From Brumimicrobium glaciale (lineage in GTDB: Bacteria; Bacteroidota; Bacteroidia; Flavobacteriales_D; Crocinitomicaceae), in the NCBI RefSeq assembly GCF_004152935.1, contig NZ_SETE01000003.1:563633-627632 (forward strand): a stretch of DNA of 64,000 nucleotides, given 5' to 3'. The notes under the pieces were generated by a model that was not told the origin of the DNA, made no database searches, and worked only from the letters and a program-made list of their open reading frames with translations. Below are positions 1-8,516 of this stretch, piece by piece. The position numbers were made by a program, and so were the translations under genes. Within the stretch, counting starts at the first letter, position 1; each line of letters starts with the position of its first letter.

Positions 1-125
1 AAATTTTTCCTAGTTTCTATGGTTGGTTTATTCCTGGAATAATTGGCGGATTATTCATTATCTTTTGGATGAAAAGAGTCGAGAATAATTCGGTTGTAAA
101 AGTAGTTGCTAAAGAAGATAAATAG
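1..125 (+). CDS. C-terminal end of a membrane protein (partial)
   Basis: An open frame runs in from the left edge and stops at TAG 123-125. The visible 40 residues contain one hydrophobic segment (around FIPGIIGGLFIIFW) followed by a short charged tail (MKRVENNSV...KEDK), so this is the last membrane span of an integral membrane protein with a short hydrophilic tail. The family cannot be told from this fragment. It ends 35 bp before the AraC-type gene on the same strand. Confidence 0.6.
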   Translation, partial: IFPSFYGWFIPGIIGGLFIIFWMKRVENNSVVKVVAKEDK

Positions 126-160
126 TATTTTAGCACAAGAACAACAGAAAACAACCCAAA

Positions 161-1003
161 ATGCCAATAGAAAATATTCCTGAAATTTATATCAACGACG
201 AAAATAGTAAGCCAGATTTGTTTGTTTATGATTTTAAAATGGCAAGCGATGTCGTGAGAAGTAAAGTTAATTTAGGAATGAATATGTTTAGTTTTTTACA
301 AGTGGGTAAAAAGCAAGTTCATTTTGCAGGGACTTCTGTAGCGGTCAATAAAGACCAATCCTTAATACTCAAAAAAGGAAATTGGCTCTGGACAGAATTA
401 CTAGATACAGATGCTACTTATTATTGTAAACTCTTATTTTTTTCCGAGAATATCCTCAAAAAATTTATAGAGAAACATATAAAAAATAAGTATAAAATAG
501 ATGACGAAGTTCCTTGCTTCACTATTGGAAACGACGCTTATATAGCTTCTTACATTAATTCATTAACTACTATTGGTGAAGCGCCAAAAGAATTCATGAA
601 GAGTTTGCTTTCTATAAAATTTGAAGAATTAATGCTTTATCTCGTTCACAAATATGGCAAGAGCTTCGAACGTTATTTGCAATCTTTAATCATAGATAGC
701 ACTACTCCATTAAAGAGAATGGTTGAAAGTAAAGTTCATTCAAATTTAAAATTAGAAGAAATTGCGTTTTTATGTAACATGAGTTTATCTACATTTAAAC
801 GTAAATTTTTAAGTGAATTTAAAGTTTCTCCCGGAAAATGGTTAAAAGATCAACGCTTGCTAAAAGCTAAAGAAACATTGGCACAAGGAACTTTAAAACC
901 TTCTGATATCTATCTGGATTTTGGTTATAATAACCTTTCTAATTTCAGCATCGCTTTTAAAAACAAGTTTGGTGTAAGTCCAAGTGAGGTTCCTACCTCA
1001 TAA
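161..1003 (+). CDS. AraC-family transcriptional regulator
   Basis: A 280-residue protein whose last ~95 residues form the double helix-turn-helix of AraC/XylS regulators. The first HTH is seen in LEEIAFLCNMSLSTFKRKF and the second in the conserved stretch DIYLDFGYNNLSNFSIAFKNKFGVSPSE. The N-terminal ~180 residues lack clear motifs and would be the sensor domain; the ligand is unknown. The start ATG at 161 is the first in frame after the upstream stop. The next gene is a GlcG/HbpS-like protein 115 bp downstream on the same strand with its own -7 element, making it a possible target. Confidence 0.88.
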   Translation: MPIENIPEIYINDENSKPDLFVYDFKMASDVVRSKVNLGMNMFSFLQVGKKQVHFAGTSVAVNKDQSLILKKGNWLWTELLDTDATYYCKLLFFSENILKKFIEKHIKNKYKIDDEVPCFTIGNDAYIASYINSLTTIGEAPKEFMKSLLSIKFEELMLYLVHKYGKSFERYLQSLIIDSTTPLKRMVESKVHSNLKLEEIAFLCNMSLSTFKRKFLSEFKVSPGKWLKDQRLLKAKETLAQGTLKPSDIYLDFGYNNLSNFSIAFKNKFGVSPSEVPTS

Positions 1004-1076
1004 GTATATTTCAATTTTGACCTTATTTCATAACAAACTGACCTTTTTTAGTAACTACAAAAGCTTTTACTCTCTG

Positions 1077-1084
1077 TATATTTG
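1077..1084 (+). promoter_or_regulatory. Bacteroidetes -7 element (TATATTTG)
   Basis: TATATTTG matches the TAnnTTTG -7 consensus of Bacteroidetes sigma-ABfr and lies 33 bp before the ATG of the GlcG-like gene. No clear TTG -33 element stands at the usual distance, which would suit an activator-dependent promoter, for example one using the upstream AraC protein. Confidence 0.5.
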
Positions 1085-1117
1085 CATCATAATTAGAAAC
1101 TTAAAAAATAAAATATT

Positions 1118-1516
1118 ATGAATATCACATTAGAACAAGCAGAAAAAGCGATCGCAGTAGCAAAATCAAAAGCAGTTGAAATCGATACAAAAATGAATAT
1201 TGCAATTGTTGATGCAGGTGCAAATTTAGTAGCTTTCGGACGTATGGACGGAGCATGGTTAGGTTCATTAGATATCTCAATCAAAAAAGCGAAAACAGCT
1301 CGTTTCTTTGACATGAATACAGGAATCGTTGGTGAATTATCTCAGCCAGGTCAACCGTTATATAATATCGAACATTCAAACAACGGATTGATTACTTTCC
1401 CAGGAGGTATTCCAATTAAAAATGCAGCTGGTGAAATTATCGGAGCTATTGGAGTGAGTGGAAGTGCTGTTGAAAATGACCATATCGTTGCTGAAGCAGG
1501 TGCGATGTCATTATAA
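1118..1516 (+). CDS. GlcG/HbpS-like heme-binding-family protein
   Basis: A 132-residue protein of the DUF336 family (GlcG/HbpS). Typical family features are visible: the start [19 protein letters not shown], the central [21 protein letters not shown], and the C-terminal [20 protein letters not shown]. Members are small cytosolic or secreted alpha/beta proteins; HbpS binds heme, and others sit in glycolate or diol operons. No signal peptide is seen. The gene is monocistronic, with a -7 element just upstream and a strong hairpin terminator directly after the stop. The substrate is not predictable. Confidence 0.85.
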   Translation: MNITLEQAEKAIAVAKSKAVEIDTKMNIAIVDAGANLVAFGRMDGAWLGSLDISIKKAKTARFFDMNTGIVGELSQPGQPLYNIEHSNNGLITFPGGIPIKNAAGEIIGAIGVSGSAVENDHIVAEAGAMSL

Positions 1517-1534
1517 GAATAAATTAATTTTGAG

Positions 1535-1570
1535 AGAGGGTAAGTAGTTCGCTACTTACCCTCTTTTTTT
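1535..1570 (+). terminator. Intrinsic terminator, 13-bp stem with UUCG loop
   Basis: AGAGGGTAAGTAG and CTACTTACCCTCT form a perfect 13-bp stem closed by a TTCG tetraloop and followed by a run of T. It lies 18 bp after the stop of the GlcG-like gene. Confidence 0.93.
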
Positions 1571-1581
1571 TGACCTTTTTT

Positions 1582-1837
1582 TTAATGTTGTCTATTCTTG
1601 GAGTGACTTCTAACAAGGAAACCGTTAATTTATCTTGAGTAGTTATTGGATCTATGGTTGCCGGAATGATATTTTTCTCAGGACCACATTTCAGGTGGTT
1701 CATTTAATCCAGCAAGAAGTTTTGTTCCAGCGCTTATTTCTGGAAACTTAACATCGCTTTGGATCTATATTGCAGCTCTAATAGTAGGCGCTGTTTTAGC
1801 AGTTTTTACTTGGAGACTATTTAGGAAAGTGGATTAA
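1582..1837 (+). pseudogene. Aquaporin/MIP-family C-terminal relic
   Basis: Two frames together read as the C-terminal third of a MIP channel. The first part reads MLSILGVTSNKETVNLS, then a TGA stop, then VVIGSMVAGMIFFSGP. After a one-base frame shift it continues SGGSFNPARSFVPALISGN and a last membrane span ending ...WRLFRKVD with a stop at 1835-1837. NPARS is the second NPA box of aquaporins. The N-terminal two thirds, including the first NPA box, are missing because the gene begins just after the terminator. One nonsense codon plus one frameshift plus truncation mark it as dead. Confidence 0.85.
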
Positions 1838-1856
1838 AATCACTAATTCATCTAAA

Positions 1857-2357
1857 TTAATCTACAATCTTCTCATGAAAAATTTCAACTGTTCTTTCGT
1901 CTTCAATCTTAAATATCTGAATTGATTTTATATTGCTATTTTCGTTATAACGAACTGATAATGGAAGTTCTTTTACGTCATCATTTTGAAGCTCTATTTT
2001 TCCTCCAGAATCATTTTCCTCTATGATTTGTAAATATGGTTTTTTAATAACCAGTTCTTCTATTATTTTATTGTTCTCATCTAAAAGGTGAACGACCAAC
2101 TTGCCGAGTTCTCTTGGCGGATAAATAAGTTCACTCTCTTCTAATCTGCCGGGAATAAGTTCTGTATTCGCTAATGAAATTTCCGTTTTATTGTTTTTGC
2201 TTTTTACGATTTCAAAATTTAGAACAACAATCTTTGTAGATAGATCTTCATCAGGAATTTCAACGTCTGGCACAGAATAAGTGATTGTGTTTTGAGGTGA
2301 ACTACAACTTGCAGTAAACAATAGAAGACCGATGGACAATAAATTAGCTAAGCGCAT
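1857..2357 (-). CDS. Lipoprotein, paralogue of the 5709-6209 protein
   Basis: A 166-residue protein with a lipoprotein signal (MRLANLLSIGLLLFTASCSS, lipobox ending TASC). The mature part is acidic and probably beta-rich. It resembles the 166-residue lipoprotein at 5709-6209 in length and layout: both have 'KIVVLNFEIVKSKNNKTEISL' type segments, 'PGxxEE..I..PR' and 'NIKSIQI'-like endings. No known domain is recognised. It is encoded alone on the minus strand, back to back with the kelch-like T9SS gene. Confidence 0.7.
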   Translation of the reverse strand: MRLANLLSIGLLLFTASCSSPQNTITYSVPDVEIPDEDLSTKIVVLNFEIVKSKNNKTEISLANTELIPGRLEESELIYPPRELGKLVVHLLDENNKIIEELVIKKPYLQIIEENDSGGKIELQNDDVKELPLSVRYNENSNIKSIQIFKIEDERTVEIFHEKIVD

Positions 2358-2501
2358 AAGTGAAGTTTATTTTCAATAAATCTATAAATAAACCCGTTAA
2401 AATCATAATTTATTTTTAACATTTCATCATTTCCTTTTAAAATAACCTAAATACCTGTTTGCGTTTTTTGTCTTTACCACAAACCTTTATTGCTTGGTAT
2501 T

Positions 2502-2517
2502 TGTAACAATTGTTACA
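2502..2517. promoter_or_regulatory. 16-bp perfect palindrome upstream of the T9SS kelch-like gene
   Basis: TGTAACAATTGTTACA is a perfect 16-bp palindrome in the divergent region between the lipoprotein gene (minus strand) and the kelch-like gene (plus strand), 72 bp before the latter's ATG. Its symmetry suits a dimeric regulator; no regulator can be assigned. Confidence 0.4.
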
Positions 2518-2588
2518 CTTTTTTCTCACCTATTATTTTAATTTTATAAGCTAAAGTTGAGAAACTATTTTCAGCTAAACCATTACTT

Positions 2589-4208
2589 ATGAATACGATA
2601 AAATATTTTCTGCTTATCTCTAGCTTTTTTTTTACAACTTATAATTATTCCCAAACAGCTCCTTTTGAAATTTCAATTGAACCAATGAATATTACCGGTT
2701 TAGGAGGAATTCAATCTTATGCTTTTGGTCAACACAATGGGAAATGGCTTATTATCGGTGGTCGATTAGACGGATTGCACAGAAGACAACCTAACGCTGC
2801 GTTTGATATTGCAGGACACAATAATCAATTGATTGTTGTTGATCCAGTTACACAAACGAAATGGTCTGCTCCTTTGACTTCTTTACCGATTTCGATTCAA
2901 GAACAATTGAGTTCCACAAATATGGAGTTTTCCCAAGATGGAGAATATTTATACTGCGTTGGTGGATATGGATATAGCGGAACTGAAGGAGACCACACAA
3001 CATTCAAAAATTTAACTGCTATTAAAGTTCCGGATGTAATTAATGCAGTGATTAACAACACGAATTTCACCAGTTTTTTCCGTCAAATTACAGATCCACA
3101 ATTTCAAGTTACTGGTGGAATCTTGAGAAAAATGGGTTCAACTCATTATCTTATGGGAGGACAAAAATTCATTGGTAGATATAATCCTATGGGTCCAAAT
3201 AACGGTCCTGGTTTCATTCAAGAATATACAGATGCTATTCGGAAATTTGACTTAGTGGATGATGGAACGAATATTACAATAACACATTTACCTTCTCATT
3301 TTGATGCAGCTAATTTACACAGAAGAGACTATAATGCAGAACATCAAATAATGCCAGATGGAAGTCAAGCAATAACAATGTTTTCAGGTGTTTTTCAACA
3401 TGCTGTAGATTTGCCTTTTTTAAATTCTGTGACAGTTGATAACAATGGATACACTGTGAATAACACTTTTCAACAATATTATAACCATTATCATTGCTCA
3501 ACCATACCATTGTATTCTGAATCAGAGAACGAAATGCACACTGTGTTTTTTGGAGGAATTGCTCAGTTTTATGACAATGCAGGAACGCTTGTACAAGACG
3601 ACAATGTTCCTTTTGTGAATACAATTGCAAGGGTAACTAGAGATGCCGCTGGAGATATGGCGGAGTATAAACTACCTATTGAAATGCCAGCACTTCTAGG
3701 AGCAGGGTCAGAGTTTATCCCTAATTTGAATTTACCTCATTTTACGAATGACGTATTCAAATTAGACAGTGTTACTACAGATAGTGTTTTAATCGGATAT
3801 ATTTTTGGAGGAATAAGCAGTACGCAGCCCAATATATTCTTCATCAATGACGGAACACAAAGTGATGCGCATAGCCAGATTTTCAAAGTTTATATTAAAA
3901 AACCTGAGCCTTTGTCTGTAGATCAATTAAATGATGCAAGTATAAGTTTACTTAACTTGATGATTTACCCAAATCCTAATGATGGCGTATTGAATATTTC
4001 CTTTAATCTGACTAAAAAGGAAGAAGTGACAATATCAATTTTAGATTCAAAAGGGGCTTTAATGGATAAGATTTTACTTCAAAATCTAACTGCTGGGAAA
4101 AACGTATATTCAAAAAACATCAGCAAATTAACGGGTGGAAATGTTTACTTTATTTCCCTAGAAACCGCTACTGAGAAAGCTACGCATAAATTGATTGTAG
4201 GAAAATAA
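2589..4208 (+). CDS. Secreted kelch-like protein with T9SS type A sorting domain
   Basis: A 539-residue exported protein. The first ~20 residues are a Sec signal peptide (MNTIKYFLLISSFFFTTYN...). The body carries kelch-like or beta-propeller motifs such as GKWLIIGGRLDGLHRR, LYCVGGYGYSG and HYLMGGQKFIGRY. The last ~80 residues form a type IX secretion sorting domain with the usual IYPNPNDGVLNISF start and a lysine-rich end (...HKLIVGK). It is therefore predicted to cross the outer membrane by the T9SS and be released or surface-attached. Function beyond a propeller-type fold is not known. A long hairpin follows the stop. Confidence 0.82.
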   Translation: MNTIKYFLLISSFFFTTYNYSQTAPFEISIEPMNITGLGGIQSYAFGQHNGKWLIIGGRLDGLHRRQPNAAFDIAGHNNQLIVVDPVTQTKWSAPLTSLPISIQEQLSSTNMEFSQDGEYLYCVGGYGYSGTEGDHTTFKNLTAIKVPDVINAVINNTNFTSFFRQITDPQFQVTGGILRKMGSTHYLMGGQKFIGRYNPMGPNNGPGFIQEYTDAIRKFDLVDDGTNITITHLPSHFDAANLHRRDYNAEHQIMPDGSQAITMFSGVFQHAVDLPFLNSVTVDNNGYTVNNTFQQYYNHYHCSTIPLYSESENEMHTVFFGGIAQFYDNAGTLVQDDNVPFVNTIARVTRDAAGDMAEYKLPIEMPALLGAGSEFIPNLNLPHFTNDVFKLDSVTTDSVLIGYIFGGISSTQPNIFFINDGTQSDAHSQIFKVYIKKPEPLSVDQLNDASISLLNLMIYPNPNDGVLNISFNLTKKEEVTISILDSKGALMDKILLQNLTAGKNVYSKNISKLTGGNVYFISLETATEKATHKLIVGK

Positions 4209-4210
4209 AA

Positions 4211-4265
4211 AAGAGATTCCTCTGGTGTCGAAAATTATAGATTTTGTCACCAGAGGAATCCCTCT
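4211..4265. terminator. Hairpin between convergent genes
   Basis: GATTCCTCTGGTG at 4215-4227 pairs perfectly with CACCAGAGGAATC at 4248-4260. An inner AAAAT/ATTTT stem and outer AAGAG/CTCTT pairs extend it. Read on the minus strand it ends in a T run (complement of AAAATAAAAAAG), so it is a good terminator for the M64 peptidase transcript. It may also stop transcripts from the plus-strand kelch-like gene. Confidence 0.8.
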
Positions 4266-4326
4266 TAAAAAATTCCGACTAAGTTTGATAATTCCTTTGC
4301 TTGAATTTACAACGTCATTTAATTCC

Positions 4327-5706
4327 TTATTTCTTTACAATTCGATGGGTATATAATTTAATTCCATTGTCATCATAAATGTTCAATAGATAAGTTTGCG
4401 ACTCAATATCTCCCATTTTGAATAAATAAGTCTGTGAAGCATCAGAACTTAAAGTTTCAGTTTTAATGATTTGTCCCGTTGTTGAAAGCAATTCAAAAGT
4501 CAATTTCCTTGTAGATTTTTTATTGGATTTTAAATAAATCACATCAGTACTTGGATTTGGATAAATCACAAAACTCGATTCTTTGGCTTGAATTTCCTCA
4601 ATTCCTAATCCACTCTTATTGATTTGCCAGGTCACCGTATTCAAGTGAATTGTTTCATGATTATCTGTTCGCACCAATGGAGTATTGTCAACTACACTGA
4701 AATTTAAAGTATTTAATCCGTCAACTAAATCAATTGAAGCGATAGAAATATTTGTATTTAAAATGTCAATTTCAACGCCATTTAATTCCCACGAAAATTC
4801 AAGTGTATTCGGATTCGGTAAGATCAATGAAACTTCAAAATCTAAATCGATTGACCCCATTTGAAGTGACGTTTGCGTTGGATTGAAGTCATCTATTGGT
4901 CCTTGAATTTGATGTATCCTTTCAATAGTAGCTTCCTTGCAAACTGCACAATATTCATTGTTTAAAAAGCGCATTTCACAACTTTGATGAGGTCTATTCC
5001 ATGATGCATCTTCTGGAAAAGGAAAAATATCAACGTTATCAGTTCCTATCCAATTTTTCCATTTGTTAGTTGAAGGATTATCATCTTGCGTTTTATTTGG
5101 CCTTTCGCCAGTGCTTGCAAACCAATATTCATCCGCCAAGTTGGCAAAAGAATGCCCTATTTCATGAATGAAAATTTCTTTTGCATTCGTATGTGCTGAA
5201 AAATAAGCGTAATCTCCTGCGCAACCTCCATATTCGGGAGTATTTACAACCACAACTGCAATGTCAAAGTTGGGAACATTAGCCGCTAACACTTGAGTCG
5301 TTAAGTTTGTATTTGAAGTATAAATACACCTGTGAATATCTTGATAATCGAAAGCAGTTTCTAAATATGTATCTGGATTGCTTATTGGAAATACTGGTTC
5401 CGCAACATCAGTGGCTGTGGCCGGATGCTTAATTCCGCTCTCATTTGAAATCACTTTAATTGCGATAACATTAAAGTATTCACTGTAGTTTGAATAGGGC
5501 ACTTTAGTAAACAAATAATCTTTCAAACCAGTTGCATCCGTAATGAATTTCCCTTGATCAGCAGAAGTATAACCATCTCCTAAAATCACGAGATTTATGC
5601 GTTTGTCTGACGGACCGCTATTGTGTAAAACAATGGTATCAAAAACTTGAGAAAAAGTCACTCCACAGAATAGCAGAACAAACGGCAATAGAATTATTTT
5701 TTTCAT
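4327..5706 (-). CDS. M64-family (IgA-peptidase-like) zinc metallopeptidase with T9SS sorting domain
   Basis: A 459-residue secreted peptidase. Residues 1-19 are a signal peptide. The zinc site HEIGHSFANLADEYW lies at about residues 181-195 (HExxH plus a downstream acidic DE), and the N-terminal NLVILGDGYTSAD is characteristic of peptidase family M64. The last ~80 residues are a T9SS type A sorting domain (FVIYPNPSTDVIYLKS ... RIVKK). M64 includes an IgA-cleaving enzyme, but the true substrate here is unknown. The gene follows the lipoprotein at 5709-6209 with a 2-bp gap, so the two are probably co-transcribed. Confidence 0.88.
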   Translation of the reverse strand: MKKIILLPFVLLFCGVTFSQVFDTIVLHNSGPSDKRINLVILGDGYTSADQGKFITDATGLKDYLFTKVPYSNYSEYFNVIAIKVISNESGIKHPATATDVAEPVFPISNPDTYLETAFDYQDIHRCIYTSNTNLTTQVLAANVPNFDIAVVVVNTPEYGGCAGDYAYFSAHTNAKEIFIHEIGHSFANLADEYWFASTGERPNKTQDDNPSTNKWKNWIGTDNVDIFPFPEDASWNRPHQSCEMRFLNNEYCAVCKEATIERIHQIQGPIDDFNPTQTSLQMGSIDLDFEVSLILPNPNTLEFSWELNGVEIDILNTNISIASIDLVDGLNTLNFSVVDNTPLVRTDNHETIHLNTVTWQINKSGLGIEEIQAKESSFVIYPNPSTDVIYLKSNKKSTRKLTFELLSTTGQIIKTETLSSDASQTYLFKMGDIESQTYLLNIYDDNGIKLYTHRIVKK

Positions 5707-5708
5707 AA

Positions 5709-6209
5709 TTAAATAGTAATATTTTCTTGGTATAATTCAAGATCTCCTGATGGAAGAATATTCAGAATCTTAATGGATTTTATATTGTTTTTTCGATTAA
5801 ATCTTAAGTAAAATTGACTTTTTTCTAATCGGTTATTTTGCGTGTTCATTTCACCTTCATTTCCATATTGTTCGATGGTTTGAATGAGCGGATTTTTTAT
5901 AATCATTTCTTCTTGAACCACTTTTTTATCATCCAGAAGTTGAATAATTAAATTATCGGTCTGTCTTGGTGCATTAATAATTGTGTTTTCCTTTATCGTT
6001 CCCGGAACAACTTGTGTTTCTGTTAAAGTTATTATCGTTTTTTTGTCACCACGTTTTTCAATATCAAAATATAGAAAAACGATTTTTGAAACATCTTCTA
6101 TCTCTGGAGTTTCAACTTCTTCTTCCATGGAAATATTTGAATCGTGGGTGGTTCCACAAGCAGAAATAAATAGTAAACCAAGTATCAGAAATAAATAAGA
6201 TAATCGCAT
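5709..6209 (-). CDS. Lipoprotein, paralogue of the 1857-2357 protein
   Basis: A 166-residue lipoprotein (signal MRLSYLFLILGLLFISACGTT, lipobox ISAC). It shares length, signal layout and several segments with the 1857-2357 lipoprotein, for example the 'KIVFLYFDIEKRGDKKTIITL' region, 'PGTIKENTIINAPRQ' and 'NIKSIKI'. It has no recognised domain. It lies immediately upstream of the M64 peptidase gene with only 2 bp between them. That suggests a periplasmic or outer-membrane partner, inhibitor or chaperone for the exported peptidase, but this is inference. Confidence 0.72.
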   Translation of the reverse strand: MRLSYLFLILGLLFISACGTTHDSNISMEEEVETPEIEDVSKIVFLYFDIEKRGDKKTIITLTETQVVPGTIKENTIINAPRQTDNLIIQLLDDKKVVQEEMIIKNPLIQTIEQYGNEGEMNTQNNRLEKSQFYLRFNRKNNIKSIKILNILPSGDLELYQENITI

Positions 6210-6369
6210 AATTAGCGTGAATTTTCAATAAAAATATGGATTAACTAACTGTTATCATAACTAATTCTTGAGTTTCGTTAAAAAGTCTCTTCAAAAAAAG
6301 AGAAAATATCTTTCACGACTTCCTATCAAAGATTTAAAGTTGTATTCATCTTAAAGGATATGTTTGCAA

Positions 6370-6598
6370 ATAAACGGCTCTAAATGAAATACTGTGGGTA
6401 ATCAATTTTAATCCTTCGAAAAATTAATGGTTCTACTACGAATTTAACTGTAGCCTACATGAGTTGTATTTTAAAGTATTTATCAATATTATCATTTCAT
6501 TTTTACAAGCAAGCATATGGTGGTCTGTATTTCAATTGATTAGTCCCGGCGGGACGGCATATTAATAGCCAAGGACGTAAGTCCTTGGTTTAAAACAA
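6370..6598 (+). repeat. Dispersed ~230-bp repeat, copy A
   Basis: This stretch is, by eye, roughly 85% identical to the reverse complement of 43694-43920. Shared blocks include TGAAATACT-TGGGTAATCAA, TTTAACTGTA-CCTACA, AGTTGTATTTTAA-GTATT, CTGTATTTCAATT and CAAGGACGTAA-TCCTTGGTT. It is non-coding and ends in the REP-like hairpins of the adjacent element. Confidence 0.75.
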
Positions 6599-6736
6599 AT
6601 AGATATAATACAAATCCCCACAAAATCGACCTAATTGCATGCAATTAGGTCGATTTTGTGGGGATTTGTTTCGGTTTGTATCGTTTGGCGGATGGACTTA
6701 CGTCCATCCCTATTAACATGCCGTCCCGCCGGGACT
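6542..6736. repeat. Inverted REP-like pair around a perfect 60-bp palindrome
   Basis: AGTCCCGGCGGGACGGCAT at 6542-6560 recurs inverted at 6718-6736. Each arm carries its own GTCCC/GGGAC hairpin and a GGAC-GTAA-GTCC hairpin (6571-6590 and 6691-6710). In the middle, 6610-6669 is a perfect palindrome: 30 bases followed directly by their exact reverse complement, centred on GCATGC. The arrangement resembles bacterial REP/BIME elements. No transposase is adjacent. Confidence 0.85.
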
Positions 6737-6909
6737 TCGGACAGTAAGTACTTAAATAACAGGGGTTTATCAAATTAAGCGAATTAGATTTTTAATAGAA
6801 AGTTTCCATTTAAATAAAAGTAGAACCAAATTAACAATCGTTTAGCTTCAATTAAAACCATAGATTTTAAAACTACCCACACAAAATCATATAGAACCAA
6901 ATAAACAAT

Positions 6910-6917
6910 TACATTTG
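6910..6917 (+). promoter_or_regulatory. -7 element (TACATTTG) of the VIT-family gene
   Basis: TACATTTG fits TAnnTTTG and lies 22 bp before the ATG at 6939. Confidence 0.5.
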
Positions 6918-6938
6918 AATTAAGAATTCTATTTTAAA

Positions 6939-7679
6939 ATGAATTCTACAAAACTTGATGTTATGGATGACAAATCAGTTAACCTCGATACTTATTTAGA
7001 CAATCATTTCATAAACCGCAGTAATTGGTTGAGAGCAGCCGTACTTGGCGCAAATGATGGAATATTATCCACTGCAAGTTTAGCCATTGGTGTTGCTGCG
7101 GCAAGTGATTCAAGAGAAGCGATTGTGCTAGCAACGCTGGCGGGATTGGTTGCAGGAGCTTTATCGATGGCAGCTGGAGAATATGTTTCTGTAAGTTCAC
7201 AAACCGATTTAGAAAAAGCGGATATCGAGAGAGAGCGCATAGAATTAGAAGAAACACCTGAACAGGAATTACAGTTTTTAGCCGAAATTTATGAAGGCAG
7301 AGGACTTAAAAAGGAAACTGCAATGATTGTAGCACTCGAGCTCACCGAAAAAGATGCTTTAAGAGCACATGTGAGAGACGAGTTGGGAATCAATGAATCG
7401 AATAAAGCTAAACCTATTCAGGCTGCCTTTGCTTCAGGTGCGTCATTTACAGTGGGCGGAATGTTGCCATTTTTAGTCACGCTCTTTCTTTCTCTAGAAG
7501 GCATGGAATATTCCCTTTATGCTTTTGCTATTTTCTTTTTAATTCTTCTTGGAGCATTGTCAGCAAGAGCAGGCGGTTCAAGTATATGGAAAGCAGTGGT
7601 GAGAATTACTTTTTGGGGAACCGTGGCTATGGGATTAACTGCATTTGTAGGGTATTTGTTTAATGTGAATGTGGGGTAG
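6939..7679 (+). CDS. VIT1/CCC1-family Fe2+/Mn2+ transporter
   Basis: A 246-residue integral membrane protein of the VIT1/CCC1 family. Diagnostic parts are the N-terminal NWLRAAVLGANDGILSTASL, the next helix ending AAGEYVSVSSQ, the cytosolic EL-rich metal-binding helices (residues ~90-155) with many Glu, and the C-terminal GGMLPFLVTLF plus two more spans. Five membrane helices are expected. Family members move iron or manganese out of the cytosol in exchange for protons. A second possible ATG lies 24 bp inside. It appears monocistronic with its own -7 element. Confidence 0.9.
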   Translation: MNSTKLDVMDDKSVNLDTYLDNHFINRSNWLRAAVLGANDGILSTASLAIGVAAASDSREAIVLATLAGLVAGALSMAAGEYVSVSSQTDLEKADIERERIELEETPEQELQFLAEIYEGRGLKKETAMIVALELTEKDALRAHVRDELGINESNKAKPIQAAFASGASFTVGGMLPFLVTLFLSLEGMEYSLYAFAIFFLILLGALSARAGGSSIWKAVVRITFWGTVAMGLTAFVGYLFNVNVG

Positions 7680-7816
7680 TTTTGCTAACCATCATGTTGG
7701 TTAATGACTGTCACATCTTTTCTTTCAAAAGAAGCCAAAATGAAATATCCTGAGATTTTGAATAAGAATTTTGAGCAAATGTTTTAAGTAATGTCCGTGT
7801 TTCTTAATAAGAATCC

Positions 7817-7948
7817 ATGAAGAAACAAGCAAATATAAAATTAGATTTATCGGAAAATGAACGTAAAAAGCTATGCTCAAATAAAGATGAAACACCGATT
7901 TTAATTTGTCTCACTCTGATTTATAAAACCCTTGAAGTCAATCACTAA
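7817..7948 (+). pseudogene. Possible relic of an IS630-like N-terminal helix-turn-helix
   Basis: A 43-codon frame beginning MKKQANIKLDLSENERKKL and ending ...LEVNH. The pattern 'I.L...ER..L' followed by a basic/Ser stretch resembles the N-terminus of IS630-type transposases or HTH proteins. The similarity fades after ~20 residues and nothing downstream continues it. It could equally be a chance ORF. Confidence 0.22.
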
Positions 7949-7973
7949 AATTAAATGTTAGTATAATCCCAAA

Positions 7974-8045
7974 GTCTAACCTCTAACCTCTAACCTCTAA
8001 CCTCTAAAAGTCTAATGTCTAATATCTAACTTCTAATGTCTCTAA
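7974..8045. repeat. 7-bp tandem repeat (TCTAACC) and degenerate copies
   Basis: CTCTAAC is repeated about four times head to tail (7976-8006), followed by degraded units (AAGTCTAATGTCTAATATCTAACTTCTAATGTCTC). A related TCTAAC/TCTAAAA array is at 52980-53040. It is non-coding and lies between convergent genes. Confidence 0.7.
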
Positions 8046-8053
8046 ATCGCGAG

Positions 8054-8392
8054 TTAATACAACAAATCACCATAACCCCAAATTAGAGTTCCCACCAATC
8101 CTGTAATTCCAGAGGTCAATGACAAGACTTCATGTCTCACATCTTTGATTTTTATAGTATTTATTTTTTCTTTCAGTCCAATATTAGATCGAAATAAATT
8201 TTCTAGTTCTGACTTTTTCAAATTCGAAAGTAAAAACTGAACCACTACAGATACAAAACTTAAAATAGCGCCAGATCTTGCAAACCAATCTCCTTCTGAA
8301 TCTAGAGAAGCGTAAGCGGATATTAAGCTGAAAGCAATTCCAAAAGTTAATAAAATGATGGGTTGTCGGTATTTCTTTTTATCAATAATCAT
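8054..8392 (-). CDS. Small hypothetical membrane protein
   Basis: A 112-residue protein with three hydrophobic segments: QPIILLTFGIAFSLISAYA near the N-terminus, SGAILSFVSVVVQFLL in the middle and LTSGITGLVGTLIWGYG at the C-terminus. A charged segment (KKSELENLFRSNIGLKEKINTIKIKD) lies between the last two. No family is recognised. It stands alone on the minus strand, and the TCTAAC repeat lies just past its stop. Confidence 0.6.
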   Translation of the reverse strand: MIIDKKKYRQPIILLTFGIAFSLISAYASLDSEGDWFARSGAILSFVSVVVQFLLSNLKKSELENLFRSNIGLKEKINTIKIKDVRHEVLSLTSGITGLVGTLIWGYGDLLY

Positions 8393-8516
8393 TTGAATGG
8401 TGTTTTTTGAGAAGCAAATTAAAAACTATTTACCGAATTACTCTACTAAAGGTTAAACATTTCTAACGTTAAGATTTTGTTCCTAAATTGATGGTTTAAA
8501 TCACGAAATTAAAGAA

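Noticed and set aside
7974..8045. Telomere-like CCTCTAA repeat
   Set aside because: It is inside the chromosome, short and degenerate; more likely simple slippage.
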